Of a stretch of 64,000 nt of DNA, positions 52,579 through 61,720 are shown piece after piece. The notes below the pieces were generated by a model. The model had not been told where the DNA came from and made no database searches. It saw only the letters and a list, made by a program, of their open reading frames with translations. The translations under genes and the position numbers were made by a program. The number at the start of each line of letters is the position of its first letter. The stretch's first letter is position 1. The DNA comes from Promethearchaeota archaeon (GTDB lineage Archaea > Asgardarchaeota > Lokiarchaeia > Sigyniarchaeales > SOKP01), in the NCBI GenBank assembly GCA_029838195.1, contig JALGVJ010000019.1, forward strand, positions 1 to 64,000. Reading direction: 5' to 3'.

Positions 52579-52857
52579 TTATTTGGGTGGGGATAATACG
52601 ATTTCAATGCTGGAAACGTTGTTGTTTTGTCCATTCTCTCCTTCTAATTGTTCAGTAGAAAGCCTGATCTCCTTATATTCCGTTCCTTTTAGAAATCGGT
52701 TCCTTAATATTTCACACACATCAACAGCGTGTGAAATAGCACGTCCTCGAGCTTTTATCGTGCATTCTTCGCCCTTATTTAAAATCATCATTGTTGCCAT
52801 TACATAATTCATAGTAGGCCTTCTTCCAACAAAAACAGCGTTTTCATCTTTCGACAT
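52579..52857 (-). CDS. albA: Alba chromatin protein
   Basis: The 92-residue protein matches Alba (Sac10b): VFVGRRPTMNYVMATMMIL near the start, IKARGRAISHAVDVCEILRNRF in the middle, and a C-terminal SSIEIVLSPPK strand. Alba coats DNA and RNA as dimers. In Sulfolobus Alba the equivalent of residues 12-13 is a Lys pair, and Lys16 there is acetylated and removed by Sir2. Both are arginine here, so this regulation should not apply. GAGGT lies nine bases before the ATG. It sits with a histone-fold gene, and both look highly expressed. Confidence 0.95.
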   Translation of the reverse strand: MSKDENAVFVGRRPTMNYVMATMMILNKGEECTIKARGRAISHAVDVCEILRNRFLKGTEYKEIRLSTEQLEGENGQNNNVSSIEIVLSPPK

Positions 52858-52899
52858 AGTATATTACCTCTTTATGGTTGTTTTTTTGATATATTTCAG

Positions 52900-52910
52900 T
52901 ATATTTTAAT
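52900..52910 (-). promoter_or_regulatory. Candidate TATA box of the Alba gene
   Basis: Read on the minus strand the bases are ATTAAAATATA, about 43-53 bases before the Alba ATG, with a good ribosome-binding site between. This fits an archaeal TATA box with a short leader. In such AT-rich DNA, chance matches are frequent. Confidence 0.4.
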
Positions 52911-53168
52911 TATTTGCTTTTAATTCCCTATTTCTTATAGTTTTGCGAATTATTGTAGGAATGTTTTTTCAGTTGTTTTACTGGTTGTTACATGTATAAT
53001 ATAGTGTCATTATCTAAAATAATCTTAGATAAGACATGAATAAAAAATTTTCTGAATTTATTAAATTTTATTGTAATCAGATACAAATAAATGCAATCTA
53101 TTTATTTTTTTTTTTTTCCTTGATATAATCCATCTTATAATTAAAGGAAAAAATTTTAGTGATTAGAA

Positions 53169-53184
53169 GCGAACTTTAGTTCGC
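53169..53184. terminator. Stem-loop, possible transcription end of the signal peptidase gene
   Basis: A perfect 6-bp stem (GCGAAC / GTTCGC) with a TTTA loop, about 150 bases after the signal peptidase stop on the minus strand. Read on the minus strand it is followed by T-rich sequence. On the plus strand it is followed by a run of ten T, but no plus-strand gene precedes it. Either use is possible. Confidence 0.4.
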
Positions 53185-53332
53185 AAGGATTTTTTTTTTT
53201 CAAAAATCAAATAATCGAAAAATTGCAAGAAATGAAAAACGAAGTAAATTCCAACCAATCCATCTAATTATCTTGTAAAAAGAGGTCCAAATTCCAAAGA
53301 ACATGATAGAGAAGCAATTGGATGAGAAGCTA

Positions 53333-54157
53333 TTAGAAATCAAAATCATCTGTTTCACTTTCGGGCTCTTCTTCTCCGTGCTCCTTCTTTTCTTTTTTAT
53401 GCACGACATTTTCCACCTCTTCGCTCGTGATCGCTTGCGTATGCTCGATTTCTAAATATTCATGTTTCTGTTTCTCTTTTAAAGCTACGCTCTCCCCTCT
53501 TTTTATTACTAATTCTTTTTCTACTTCCTCCCCCTCGTCTTCCTCTTTTTTAATGAAATCCCATACTATACTGATAACTAAGAGCAATGATAAAATGACT
53601 AAGAGAGGTATTAATAGTCCCGAATCAGTTAAAAATATTTTTACGTAGCCAATATAAGGAATTCTGCCAACCACGATACCAATAACATTTTCTTCAGGAA
53701 CCCACGCTGGATCTGGATAATTATTATTATCTCCTTTAGTTAAAAACCACCATCTCTGACCATCATGATATTTATCAATAACGCGATGGACAATGGGATC
53801 ATTAGGTGCTCCCGGCCACAACCCTCTTGGATCATAAACGATTACATCACCCGTCATGTCCTCTACCGTTCCCGCTTTAATCTGGGAGGGGTCGTCCACG
53901 CCTCGCAAAAATAAAAGATCTCCCACATGTATATTCGGCTCCATGGAGCGCGAAACCACTACAACCATTGGTGTAGGCGTATTTAGGGTAATTTGCAAGA
54001 TAAAATAGATTAAATACGAACCTGTAAATGCAAATATGAGGAGGAACGCCGAAACAATGATTTTTTTCTTATTCTCACCTTTAAGAAGTTGAGTTCTTTT
54101 CGAATGTTTTCGGAACATCGTGTTATTTTTTGAATTCTTTACGATAAAAGACGTCAT
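53333..54157 (-). CDS. Signal peptidase I, archaeal/eukaryotic (Sec11) type
   Basis: The protein is a membrane-bound signal peptidase. After one N-terminal helix (VSAFLLIFAFTGSYLIYFIL), the catalytic Ser lies in VVSRSMEPNIHVGDLLFLRG and the His in DPIVHRVIDKY, followed by the conserved GDNNNYPDP. A Ser-His rather than Ser-Lys pair marks the S26B type. A second helix follows near the C-terminus, then an acidic tail ending ESETDDFDF, probably on the cytosolic side. The frame is open to 54271, but I chose ATG 54157 because the extra residues look like translated promoter DNA. ATG 54118 is also possible. Confidence 0.88.
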   Translation of the reverse strand: MTSFIVKNSKNNTMFRKHSKRTQLLKGENKKKIIVSAFLLIFAFTGSYLIYFILQITLNTPTPMVVVVSRSMEPNIHVGDLLFLRGVDDPSQIKAGTVEDMTGDVIVYDPRGLWPGAPNDPIVHRVIDKYHDGQRWWFLTKGDNNNYPDPAWVPEENVIGIVVGRIPYIGYVKIFLTDSGLLIPLLVILSLLLVISIVWDFIKKEEDEGEEVEKELVIKRGESVALKEKQKHEYLEIEHTQAITSEEVENVVHKKEKKEHGEEEPESETDDFDF

Positions 54158-54349
54158 TCGTAATTTATGGTCTTTATATCTTGATAAAGATATAAATTTT
54201 CCGATAAGGAAATTTTTAAAAGAGAAATATTGTAGAAATATAAAAAATTTTATCAGTAGCACGGGGTTCAATTAGTATATTCAAATTAAAGTTTTTTTAC
54301 ATCCGCCATCTAATAGAAATGAGAGTAAATTAAATCTTTAAGGAGCCCT

Positions 54350-55150
54350 TTATTTAAACAACATTAAAATGGCCAGAAAAATTAAAAATATCATTACAAA
54401 AACTTGGAGTTTCTTTCCGGAAATCTTATTAGATACGTGAGCACCCATAATTGATCCAATGATGCCACCAATGCTTAAAATAATTCCAAGAATGAAATTA
54501 ATTTGCCCATACATCATCTTGATTATAGCGTTAAATAAAGCAGTAAAAAACACGATTGCAGTAGATGTAGCTGTAGAAAAATGGATGGGATATCCAACGA
54601 TGATGTTTAAAGCGGGGGTATTAATAACTCCCCCACCAATTCCTAAAAAATTTGCAACAAATCCCGAAAGAATAAAAAATGGAATTCCTCGTTTTAAATC
54701 TCTTTTAAGATCGTTATTATTTTCTTGTTGGTATGAGTTCTCATCTAGTTTATTTTCACGTGATTTTTGGAAATAATCTTTTAAAATTAAATTAATAGCA
54801 ATGACGATTAATAACGAAGAAAATATTATTTTTAATACAATACTCTCTAACGGATAAAATGAAAAAATAACGCTACTGATAAAACTGCCCAATATTGAAA
54901 AAATTGAGAAAATCATAGCAATTTTAAGATTACAGCGTTTTTGTTTTAAAAAAATGATTAAAGCAACGGAAGAAGTTATTAAAATAATTAATATCGAAGT
55001 GTCTATTGCTTCTTGGATCGCAATATTGAAAAAAACCGTTAATACAGGAACATTTATCGTACCTCCCGACGTTCCCGTGAGACTTGCTAAAAATCCTGAA
55101 ATGATACCGAATAAAAATAAAATAATAATGAGCTGCGTTGTAAACTCCAT
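54350..55150 (-). CDS. TauE/SafE-family membrane permease
   Basis: The 266-residue protein has about eight membrane segments in two similar halves, each opening with a Gly-rich motif: GFLASLTGTSGGTINVPVL (residues 19-37) and GFVANFLGIGGGVINTPALN (residues 162-181). This is the TauE/SafE (DUF81) signature. Members export or import sulfur-containing organic anions such as sulfoacetate or sulfite, but most are uncharacterised. It has no linked sulfur-metabolism genes here. The start is an ATG. Confidence 0.88.
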   Translation of the reverse strand: MEFTTQLIIILFLFGIISGFLASLTGTSGGTINVPVLTVFFNIAIQEAIDTSILIILITSSVALIIFLKQKRCNLKIAMIFSIFSILGSFISSVIFSFYPLESIVLKIIFSSLLIVIAINLILKDYFQKSRENKLDENSYQQENNNDLKRDLKRGIPFFILSGFVANFLGIGGGVINTPALNIIVGYPIHFSTATSTAIVFFTALFNAIIKMMYGQINFILGIILSIGGIIGSIMGAHVSNKISGKKLQVFVMIFLIFLAILMLFK

Positions 55151-55410
55151 TGTAATGAAAAACGAGTGAAAATCTTTAGATAATTTAGTAAAAACTTTCT
55201 AAGAAATAAAGTTAATGATTTAGAATGCTCACTTGCCCGATACGACTTCTTGGGATCTCATCCGTCGCTTTATTTTTTTATTCATTTTTGAAAGCTAAAA
55301 ATCCTTTATTAGAATTCAATCTTATAAAAAAATTGAATTGCCGTCATCCAATATTAAAACATTTCCCTCTAAATATTTTAATAATAATTTAGGTCACTAA
55401 ATTTGAAGAA

Positions 55411-56577
55411 CTAAATGAAACCTCTTTTTGTTAGCTTATTTTTCGAAATCTCATTATTACCTTTTTTTCTACTCTTTTTGAAATAATAGGAAATTACTAT
55501 TAATGAAAAAATTCCTGCTAAAAAGCACATTAGAAGGAGTAAAGTCCCATGATATGGGATATAATATGGAAATTTCCAAGGTTTATATCCTTGATAACTT
55601 TTATTCAAGGGATATAAATAATTATTATAAAGAAATTGCTCCACCGTTTTTCCCGTAATTTCAAGACTCTTCTTGGAGATCGAAGTCAAATCATCCCTAG
55701 TTGTATGATGATAAGGCCAATCCGGATTATTCCAGAAATTTATGATAAGATCCACGGAGGGAATGCCCAATTCCAGGAAAGAATCGTGATCATCTATAAC
55801 TGAAGCAGAATTGGGATTTTCAGGAAAAACATCCGTAAAATCTAAACCTCGACCAATTTCAAAAATCTCTTCTAATAATGAAGGAGTAGATTTTTGTTCT
55901 TTAATAAATTGAAGATTAATCCCCCCGACCATGTCTAACAAAATCAAGCAATCAAAATATTCATGCTCGGGATTATGATACGCGTCAATATGTTCCGCAA
56001 AAATTTTAGATCCTTCGCACCAATCCCAACCCTCTATTCCAGGACTAACATCATATCCTTGATCTTCCGCATCAAAAAAAAGAAACCAAACTTGACATTC
56101 TAAATTTTTCTCCTTAATTTGCAATACTCGGGCTAATTCGAGCAAAACAGCACATCCGCTAGCGCCATCATTAGCTCCAGGTACAGGGGTTTTCTTGGCA
56201 AAATCATCCTTGGTAGCTCTTGCCCGTGTATCAAAGTGAGTGGCTAAAATCACGATATTTGGCTTTTGGGGATTCAATTTAAAGAGTAAGTTTCTACACG
56301 AGACATTATTAATAATAAATTCTTGGAAAATCGGATAATAATCGTCATCAATCTTATCAAATTCCCTAATAAAATAATTTAAACAACTCTTGGATTCTTT
56401 AGAACCGGGAATTCTCGGCCCCAGTTCAACCTGCCTTCTAACATGAACAAGAGCCTTTTGTCCCTCAAAAAGTAACTCTGCATCCACGTTTTGAACCAAA
56501 TCATGAGAAAAATTTATTGAATTGATGAACATAAAAATGATTAATAAATACGTGGATTTCTTTCGAAACCGTAGCAT
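55411..56577 (-). CDS. Membrane-anchored M28 metallopeptidase, glutaminyl-cyclase-like
   Basis: The 388-residue protein has an N-terminal signal or anchor helix (YLLIIFMFINSINF), an M28 zinc peptidase domain and a C-terminal membrane helix (LLLLMCFLAGIFSLIVISYY) with a basic end. Zinc-site motifs are ATHFDTRA, PGANDGASGCAVLLELARVL, FFDAEDQG and HHTTRDDL. The order LLDMVGG, SVIDDHDSFLELGIPSVDLI and KSLEITGKTVEQFL resembles glutaminyl-peptide cyclotransferases of the same fold, so either aminopeptidase or cyclase activity is possible. The catalytic domain should face outside. It stands alone between two gaps. Confidence 0.85.
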   Translation of the reverse strand: MLRFRKKSTYLLIIFMFINSINFSHDLVQNVDAELLFEGQKALVHVRRQVELGPRIPGSKESKSCLNYFIREFDKIDDDYYPIFQEFIINNVSCRNLLFKLNPQKPNIVILATHFDTRARATKDDFAKKTPVPGANDGASGCAVLLELARVLQIKEKNLECQVWFLFFDAEDQGYDVSPGIEGWDWCEGSKIFAEHIDAYHNPEHEYFDCLILLDMVGGINLQFIKEQKSTPSLLEEIFEIGRGLDFTDVFPENPNSASVIDDHDSFLELGIPSVDLIINFWNNPDWPYHHTTRDDLTSISKKSLEITGKTVEQFLYNNYLYPLNKSYQGYKPWKFPYYIPYHGTLLLLMCFLAGIFSLIVISYYFKKSRKKGNNEISKNKLTKRGFI

Positions 56578-56807
56578 TCTACACTCTAAAATGAAATATT
56601 TTCGTATAAAATTTGGGATTTTTAAAAACGCCTGTCAAAATAATCGTTCAATGATTAAAAGAAGCGAATTTATAAAAAAAAGGTAGAAAAATGATTTTAA
56701 GAATCCATCTGGCTCAAGGGTAAAGATAGGATTTATTTTTTGAAAGTAAAAATTTTTTTTATGTTAAATTCTTAAAATAGGTATCAATTAGGAAAATTTA
56801 TGGCACT

Positions 56808-58046
56808 TTGACTAAAAAAATGAGAAAGAAATTTACTCTAAAATTCAAGGATGATTACGGTCTCAATTCTTTGTGGATTGGATTATTTGTAGATATTCTA
56901 GGTTTCTATATCGTAATTCCTTTCTTACCAACATTTATAGAAGTTTTTAATACAACTCCTTTTGTTATTGGACTTCTATTAGCAACCAATGCCGTTTTCA
57001 CGTTATTTTTTGCTCCTATTTGGGGACGACTCAGTGATAAAGTCGGAAGAAAACCTATATTAATCATTTCCCAGACGGGAACATTTACTGCATTCCTACT
57101 CTTAGCCTTTTCCAATTCTGTTTTCATGCTTTTCCTTGCCCGAATGGTGGATGGCATCTTTGGAGGCAATTTCCCAATGGTTAAAGCAATCATCTCAGAT
57201 AAAGTGCCTCCGAAAGAGAGAGGATTACAAATGACTAATATTGGTGTTTGTCACGTTCTTGCGGGATTGGTTGGACCTGGAGTAGGAGGTTTTTTATCTG
57301 TTTTACGATTATTGGGACCTGAATATCCCGTCTTTACCGTAGGGATGGGATCTGCGGGTCTTTCTTTAATTACTATTTTCATTACTATTTTCTTTGTTGA
57401 AGAATCATGGCCAAGAGAAAGAAGAATAAAATTCATGAAAAAAGAAAAAGTAAATTTAAAACTTCGAACAAACGAAGATGCCATGTACTTGTTAACACAA
57501 TACAGCTTTCACACTTTTTCATTTACAATTTATATATCCACATTAACCATTTATCTTGGTATCGTGTTAAATTTAGACGTCATAGGAATTAGCATCTTAT
57601 TGACAATTTCGGGAATTTCTCGTACCATTGTAAGATTCACGTTATTCAAACCCACGTTGCGAGTAATGGGTGAAAAAAATATGACAAGAATGGGCTTATT
57701 AGTAGTATTCATAACTTTTTTCCTAATAGGTTTTGTACATGATATACTTGGATTTACCATATTAATGCTACTCGTGAGCTATGGAATCTCGTGTTCTCGT
57801 GGATTATTAATAAGTAAAATCACCCAAACAGTTTCTCCCAAAGAAATGGGAAAAATTAATGGATATACAACCACCTTGGACAGTTTAGCTCAAATTTTTG
57901 GCCCTATTATTGGAAGTTTTATTTTAACAGTGTCCGAACCATATTGGTGGGGCGTTTTAATGGGCGTCTTGGCATTAATTGCTTTTCTAATGGTTTTCAA
58001 GAAAATCACGCCATATCATACTAAAGTTGAATTAAACGAGGAATAA
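56808..58046 (+). CDS. MFS drug/multisubstrate transporter
   Basis: The 412-residue protein has twelve predicted helices and classic MFS motifs: GRLSDKVGRKP between helices 2 and 3, LARMVDGIFGGNFPMVKAI in helix 4, and GVCHVLAGLVGPGVGGFLS in helix 5, the motif typical of drug:H+ antiporters. The second half repeats the domain in weaker form. It probably exports small molecules, but substrates cannot be predicted. The start is TTG 56808, or ATG 56820, which lies just before the first charged segment. It is unlinked to neighbouring genes on the other strand. Confidence 0.82.
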   Translation: MTKKMRKKFTLKFKDDYGLNSLWIGLFVDILGFYIVIPFLPTFIEVFNTTPFVIGLLLATNAVFTLFFAPIWGRLSDKVGRKPILIISQTGTFTAFLLLAFSNSVFMLFLARMVDGIFGGNFPMVKAIISDKVPPKERGLQMTNIGVCHVLAGLVGPGVGGFLSVLRLLGPEYPVFTVGMGSAGLSLITIFITIFFVEESWPRERRIKFMKKEKVNLKLRTNEDAMYLLTQYSFHTFSFTIYISTLTIYLGIVLNLDVIGISILLTISGISRTIVRFTLFKPTLRVMGEKNMTRMGLLVVFITFFLIGFVHDILGFTILMLLVSYGISCSRGLLISKITQTVSPKEMGKINGYTTTLDSLAQIFGPIIGSFILTVSEPYWWGVLMGVLALIAFLMVFKKITPYHTKVELNEE

Positions 58047-58193
58047 CTAGCATTTCCTCCTTAAAGAAACGTGATTTAATTTTTAGTTAGAATGAGAAAA
58101 TTATAAATCCAAATTTATAGTTAGAGTTTTTTCAAAAATGTTTTCTTTTTATTTTATGCGATAATAAAATTAAGTACAAAAATAAAAAAAAGA

Positions 58194-58616
58194 TTATTTG
58201 GGCTCAAATCCAAGGTCTATTTTAGTCTCTCCTTTAATTGTACTTTCTAAAAATTTAACTTTTACGGGCATTCCAATTTCAATGGTGTCTGGTTTCGATT
58301 CATCGACTCCAACTAGTTGAGCAGAAACCATCGGTCCTTCCTTGAGCTTAATGACAGAGAAACAATAGGGATGATTCCTATCATATCCCTTCTCAATAAA
58401 ATAGGGTGTTCCCACAGTAATACTGGTAAAAGCCGCTAATTCTCCCTCTCCCGACATTTCTACCCATTCCATGTTAGCAGAATTGCATTTAATGCAGAGC
58501 TTTCGCACGGGGACATATAGCTCACCGCAAGTTTTACAGCGGGTGCCCATCAATTTTTTGTTCTGGAGAAATTCCAAATAGTTTTGGATGGTAAAATCTT
58601 TATCTGTTTCTGACAT
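58194..58616 (-). CDS. DUF35 acyl-CoA-binding OB-fold protein with zinc ribbon
   Basis: The 140-residue protein has the DUF35 layout: an N-terminal helix, a rubredoxin-like zinc ribbon (CKTCGELYVPVRKLCIKC, residues 22-39) and an OB-fold (GELAAFTSITVGTP, GPMVSAQLVGVD, GMPVKVKF). In archaea DUF35 proteins form a complex with acetoacetyl-CoA thiolase and HMG-CoA synthase and pass CoA intermediates. Here it follows the thiolase after 15 bases on the same strand, so the two surely work together. No HMG-CoA synthase gene is next to them. Confidence 0.92.
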   Translation of the reverse strand: MSETDKDFTIQNYLEFLQNKKLMGTRCKTCGELYVPVRKLCIKCNSANMEWVEMSGEGELAAFTSITVGTPYFIEKGYDRNHPYCFSVIKLKEGPMVSAQLVGVDESKPDTIEIGMPVKVKFLESTIKGETKIDLGFEPK

Positions 58617-58631
58617 TATTAAAAATCACCT

Positions 58632-59891
58632 CTATTTTTTATAAATCGTGACGACACAAGTACCTCCACTGCCCCCAAGATTATGTGTTAATGCTCGTTC
58701 AACATCAAATTTTACTTGCCTATTACGTTCAGCAACGCCTCGCATTTGTTTAAAAATTTCTACGGCTTGCGCTACTCCAGTTGCTCCTACTGGATGACCT
58801 TTAGATTTCAATCCACCTGAAGTATTAATCGGCAAAGTGCCATCTCGTTTTGTTTCTCCGTTCCTAATTGCTTCTACAGCCTTACCTTTTTCGTAAAATC
58901 CGAGATCTTCCATGGCAAGAATTTCTGCGATGGTGAAGCAATCATGTACTTCAGCCATTTGGATATCCTTAGGTTCCATGCCTGCCATTTTATAGGCCTG
59001 TCGGGCGGCTTCTCTGGTAGCTATGAAACTTGTTAACTCATCTCTATCATGAAGGGAAAGAGCAGCACTTCCTTGACCCGTTCCGGCAATCCAGATGGGA
59101 GTATCCGTAAATTTTTTAGCCACGTCGGCTGAGGCTACAAATACACATGCGGCACCATCCGTGACTAAAGAACAATCAAATAATCTTAAAGGAAAGGCAA
59201 TCATCGGGTTTGATGAACTCTTTAGGAAATCAAACTCGTCCTTCCAATCAGGGGCAGGTTTACCTTCTTTAGTTAATCGGCTTATCTTTTTCTCCATTAT
59301 TTGCTTGATGGTTTGTTGCATTTGGGCATACGGATTTTCTGCGCCATTTTTATGATTTTTAATACCCACTCGCATTAAGTCTTCTGGAGTCGTTCCATAT
59401 TTTTTGAAATGAGCAGTAGCTATAGTGGCATATAATCCAGGGAAAGTCGCACCTGCCGTGTATTCAAAGAGAGAATCACTGGCAGTAGCGAGGGTATCGG
59501 TAACTAACGCGGTGGGCAATTCATTCATGCATTCCATTCCCGCTACGGCAATAACATCATGAATTCCTGAAGCAACCGCAATGATAGCTTGGCGCAAGGC
59601 GATTCCAGAACTCGCACATGCGCCTTCAAACCGAGGAGCTGGTTTTGGAGTTAGCCCCACGAGATTTGCCATTTGAGGCCCTAAATGTCCTTGGTGATTG
59701 AATAGATCTGATGAATAATTACCTACATAGCAAGCGTCTATATCTTTAGGCTCTATCCCATTATCGACAGATTTTACAGCTTCTAACCATGCGTCTATCC
59801 ACATATCGGGATTTCTTTTTTGTGGAAAATTCCTTCCAAATTTATTCATGCCCGCTCCTATTATGGCTACTTTTCTTGCTAGATTTCCCAT
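58632..59891 (-). CDS. Thiolase (acetyl-CoA acetyltransferase family)
   Basis: The protein of about 419 residues is a thiolase of the archaeal/SCP2-like branch, condensing or cleaving acyl-CoAs. Visible are the nucleophile Cys in FEGACASSGIAL (near residue 88), VHDCFTIAE, the active His in GGLKSKGHPVGATGVAQ, and NLGGSGGTCVVTIY. It is co-transcribed with the DUF35 gene. In other archaea this pair feeds the mevalonate pathway. Alternatively it may act in fatty acid beta-oxidation with the MaoC gene at 60100. ATG 59891 has GAGAG six bases upstream and is preferred to TTG 59897. Confidence 0.9.
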   Translation of the reverse strand: MGNLARKVAIIGAGMNKFGRNFPQKRNPDMWIDAWLEAVKSVDNGIEPKDIDACYVGNYSSDLFNHQGHLGPQMANLVGLTPKPAPRFEGACASSGIALRQAIIAVASGIHDVIAVAGMECMNELPTALVTDTLATASDSLFEYTAGATFPGLYATIATAHFKKYGTTPEDLMRVGIKNHKNGAENPYAQMQQTIKQIMEKKISRLTKEGKPAPDWKDEFDFLKSSSNPMIAFPLRLFDCSLVTDGAACVFVASADVAKKFTDTPIWIAGTGQGSAALSLHDRDELTSFIATREAARQAYKMAGMEPKDIQMAEVHDCFTIAEILAMEDLGFYEKGKAVEAIRNGETKRDGTLPINTSGGLKSKGHPVGATGVAQAVEIFKQMRGVAERNRQVKFDVERALTHNLGGSGGTCVVTIYKK

Positions 59892-60099
59892 TTTCAACTC
59901 TCGTTTAGATTTTAATTTTATTGAATGAATGAATGAATTATTTAATTTGAATTTTGGCCAAATTATATTTTTTATCTCTATTTTGATAAACTATCCACAA
60001 CCACGCATTTTTGGTCTTTATATTACACGAGTTAAGGATGATAATCATGACGAAATGGTAACCTTAAATGAAATTGGATGAAAATAAATATTTTTATCC

Positions 60100-60558
60100 A
60101 TGCGTTCATTATTTTTATTCATGTCAAAATTAGAACCTGTAAAGTGGGACGATTATAAAGAAGGGGATTCTGCCTCTTTTTCTAAAACGGTTACAGAAGC
60201 AGACGTAATATTATTTGCTGGAATTTCTGGAGATTTTAATCCAATTCACATTAATGAGGAGTTCGCAAAAACTCAGATGTTTGGAACACGAGTTGTACAT
60301 GGAGCATTTAGTTCTGCTTTAATTTCAGCTGTCTTAGGTGTTAAATTATTTGGCCCAGGAGTATTATATGGCTCGCAATCGGTGACTTTTAAAAAACCAG
60401 TATATATTGGAGATACATTAACCGCTGTTGCCACAGTTAAGGAAAAATATACTAAGAAAGAAGGCAAGTTAAAATTCATTAAATGTGATACCAAAGTATA
60501 TAATCAGAAAAATGAGATTGTGACAGATGGAGAAGCTGTAATTTTATGTTTGCATTAA
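60100..60558 (+). CDS. MaoC-like (R)-specific enoyl-CoA hydratase
   Basis: The 152-residue protein has the single hotdog fold of MaoC dehydratases with the active-site motif FAGISGDFNPIHINEEFA (catalytic Asp and His) followed by RVVHGAFSSALISAVLG. Such enzymes hydrate trans-2-enoyl-CoA to (R)-3-hydroxyacyl-CoA or catalyse the reverse. The gene is divergent from thiolase/DUF35, so all three may serve one acyl-CoA pathway. ATG 60121 is an alternative start that gives the more typical N-terminus (MSKLEPVKWDDYKEGD). Confidence 0.9.
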   Translation: MRSLFLFMSKLEPVKWDDYKEGDSASFSKTVTEADVILFAGISGDFNPIHINEEFAKTQMFGTRVVHGAFSSALISAVLGVKLFGPGVLYGSQSVTFKKPVYIGDTLTAVATVKEKYTKKEGKLKFIKCDTKVYNQKNEIVTDGEAVILCLH

Positions 60559-60838
60559 TATTTTAAATTTTTTTTTAATTATCATAAGTTTTTTATCATC
60601 ATGATAAAAATATCTTGTAATATGATCATCTTAAGAGTTTCCTTTTCGAGAAAATATTGATTAGTTGATTAGTTGGAACAATTTTCATGCTAAATATTTT
60701 TTCCATTTTCTTTTAATGTTTTTATACTTGAAGAGTTTTTTTAATTCGATGGCGGATTATAATTGTAAGACCAATAGATATTATAAAAACGCTAAAAAGG
60801 GTTATAAATATTACTAATATAAATATTAGTAAAGTCGA

Positions 60839-61609
60839 CTATGATTTGTTTACATGTATTGTTAAAAAATCCGTAAAGCTGTCAGCTTGAAATGTTAGAA
60901 AAATCGGCGTATCGCTAATTTCAATAGAATTATCATTAAGAATTTTACGAGCACCAGAATATATATCATGGATTATAACATTTCCGATGGTATCTGGAAT
61001 ATCTAAAGTTATTTTTAGAGTTTTGCTTTCATAAAGAGTTGGATCATACCATATAATTAACGCTGAAGATCCGTCTTTTTTTCGATATAAAGCACACATA
61101 ATATCATTTATATCAATTCCTCCTTCTTTTTTAAGGAGATCTTGACATATTTCACTATTAGAACAATATTTGCTGAATAGTCTATACGCATAAGCACCTT
61201 TCTTCCAATTATTATTAGAATCCAATAAACCGAAATAATTTTCCGAATTTCTGGGGTCAGAGTGTTCATCTTCGGAATCTTTCATGCAATACCAAAATAA
61301 CGTCTTTATTTGAAATGCTGTTGCAATAACAGATGATTTTATAACATTTTCAGCTAATTTTTCCATTGAAACCCTCCAAGGATAAAAACCTCCGGTTGGA
61401 TTACCTATTTCAGTAATTAAATAGTCTCCGGTAAATCCATAGTTTTTTCCAATAGTCATGAATTGCATTATTCCTTGATATAATGAACTCTGATCATAAT
61501 TATAAAAATAAAGAGAAATTGCATCGACATGAAAGATTTCGTATAAAAATTTTTGAGGAATATTAAAATCACCAATTTTATTTTGAAAATCTTGTAAAGT
61601 TTTAGTCAA
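60839..61609 (-). pseudogene. Truncated glycoside hydrolase (C-terminal part)
   Basis: The 256-residue open frame matches only the last part of a TIM-barrel glycosidase: VDAISLYFYNYDQSSLYQG, the candidate nucleophile Glu in YLITEIGNPTGGFYPW, and LFWYCMKDS. A C-terminal beta-sandwich (residues 155-256) follows. The first half of the barrel, with the acid/base Glu, is missing. In-frame TAA and TGA lie right before the TTG at 61609, and only about 110 bases remain to the next gene. No signal peptide is left. It is probably a decayed gene, although a short protein could still be made. The family (GH39/GH5-like clan) is a guess. Confidence 0.6.
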
Positions 61610-61720
61610 TCATTAAAATTTTATTATTTTAAATCTTATTTATTTTCATGATTTTCCTCCCTTGTTATCTTTTCCTTATATTCACGTGAAATTTTATTAA
61701 AAAAAAGATTAGAGAACTCC

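Larger units (their letters stand above)
52858..53332. other. Intergenic region with Alba promoter and a hairpin
   Basis: This 475-bp gap separates the signal peptidase gene from Alba, both on the minus strand. It holds the Alba promoter near 52900 and a stem-loop at 53169-53184. Long T-runs occur at 53104-53117 and 53190-53200. No gene is seen. Confidence 0.5.

Noticed and set aside
54459-54776. 105-codon plus-strand frame opposite the TauE gene
   Set aside because: It is a shadow of the membrane protein on the other strand, with no family features of its own.
59926-59941. GAAT tandem repeat upstream of thiolase
   Set aside because: A short simple repeat with no sign of function.
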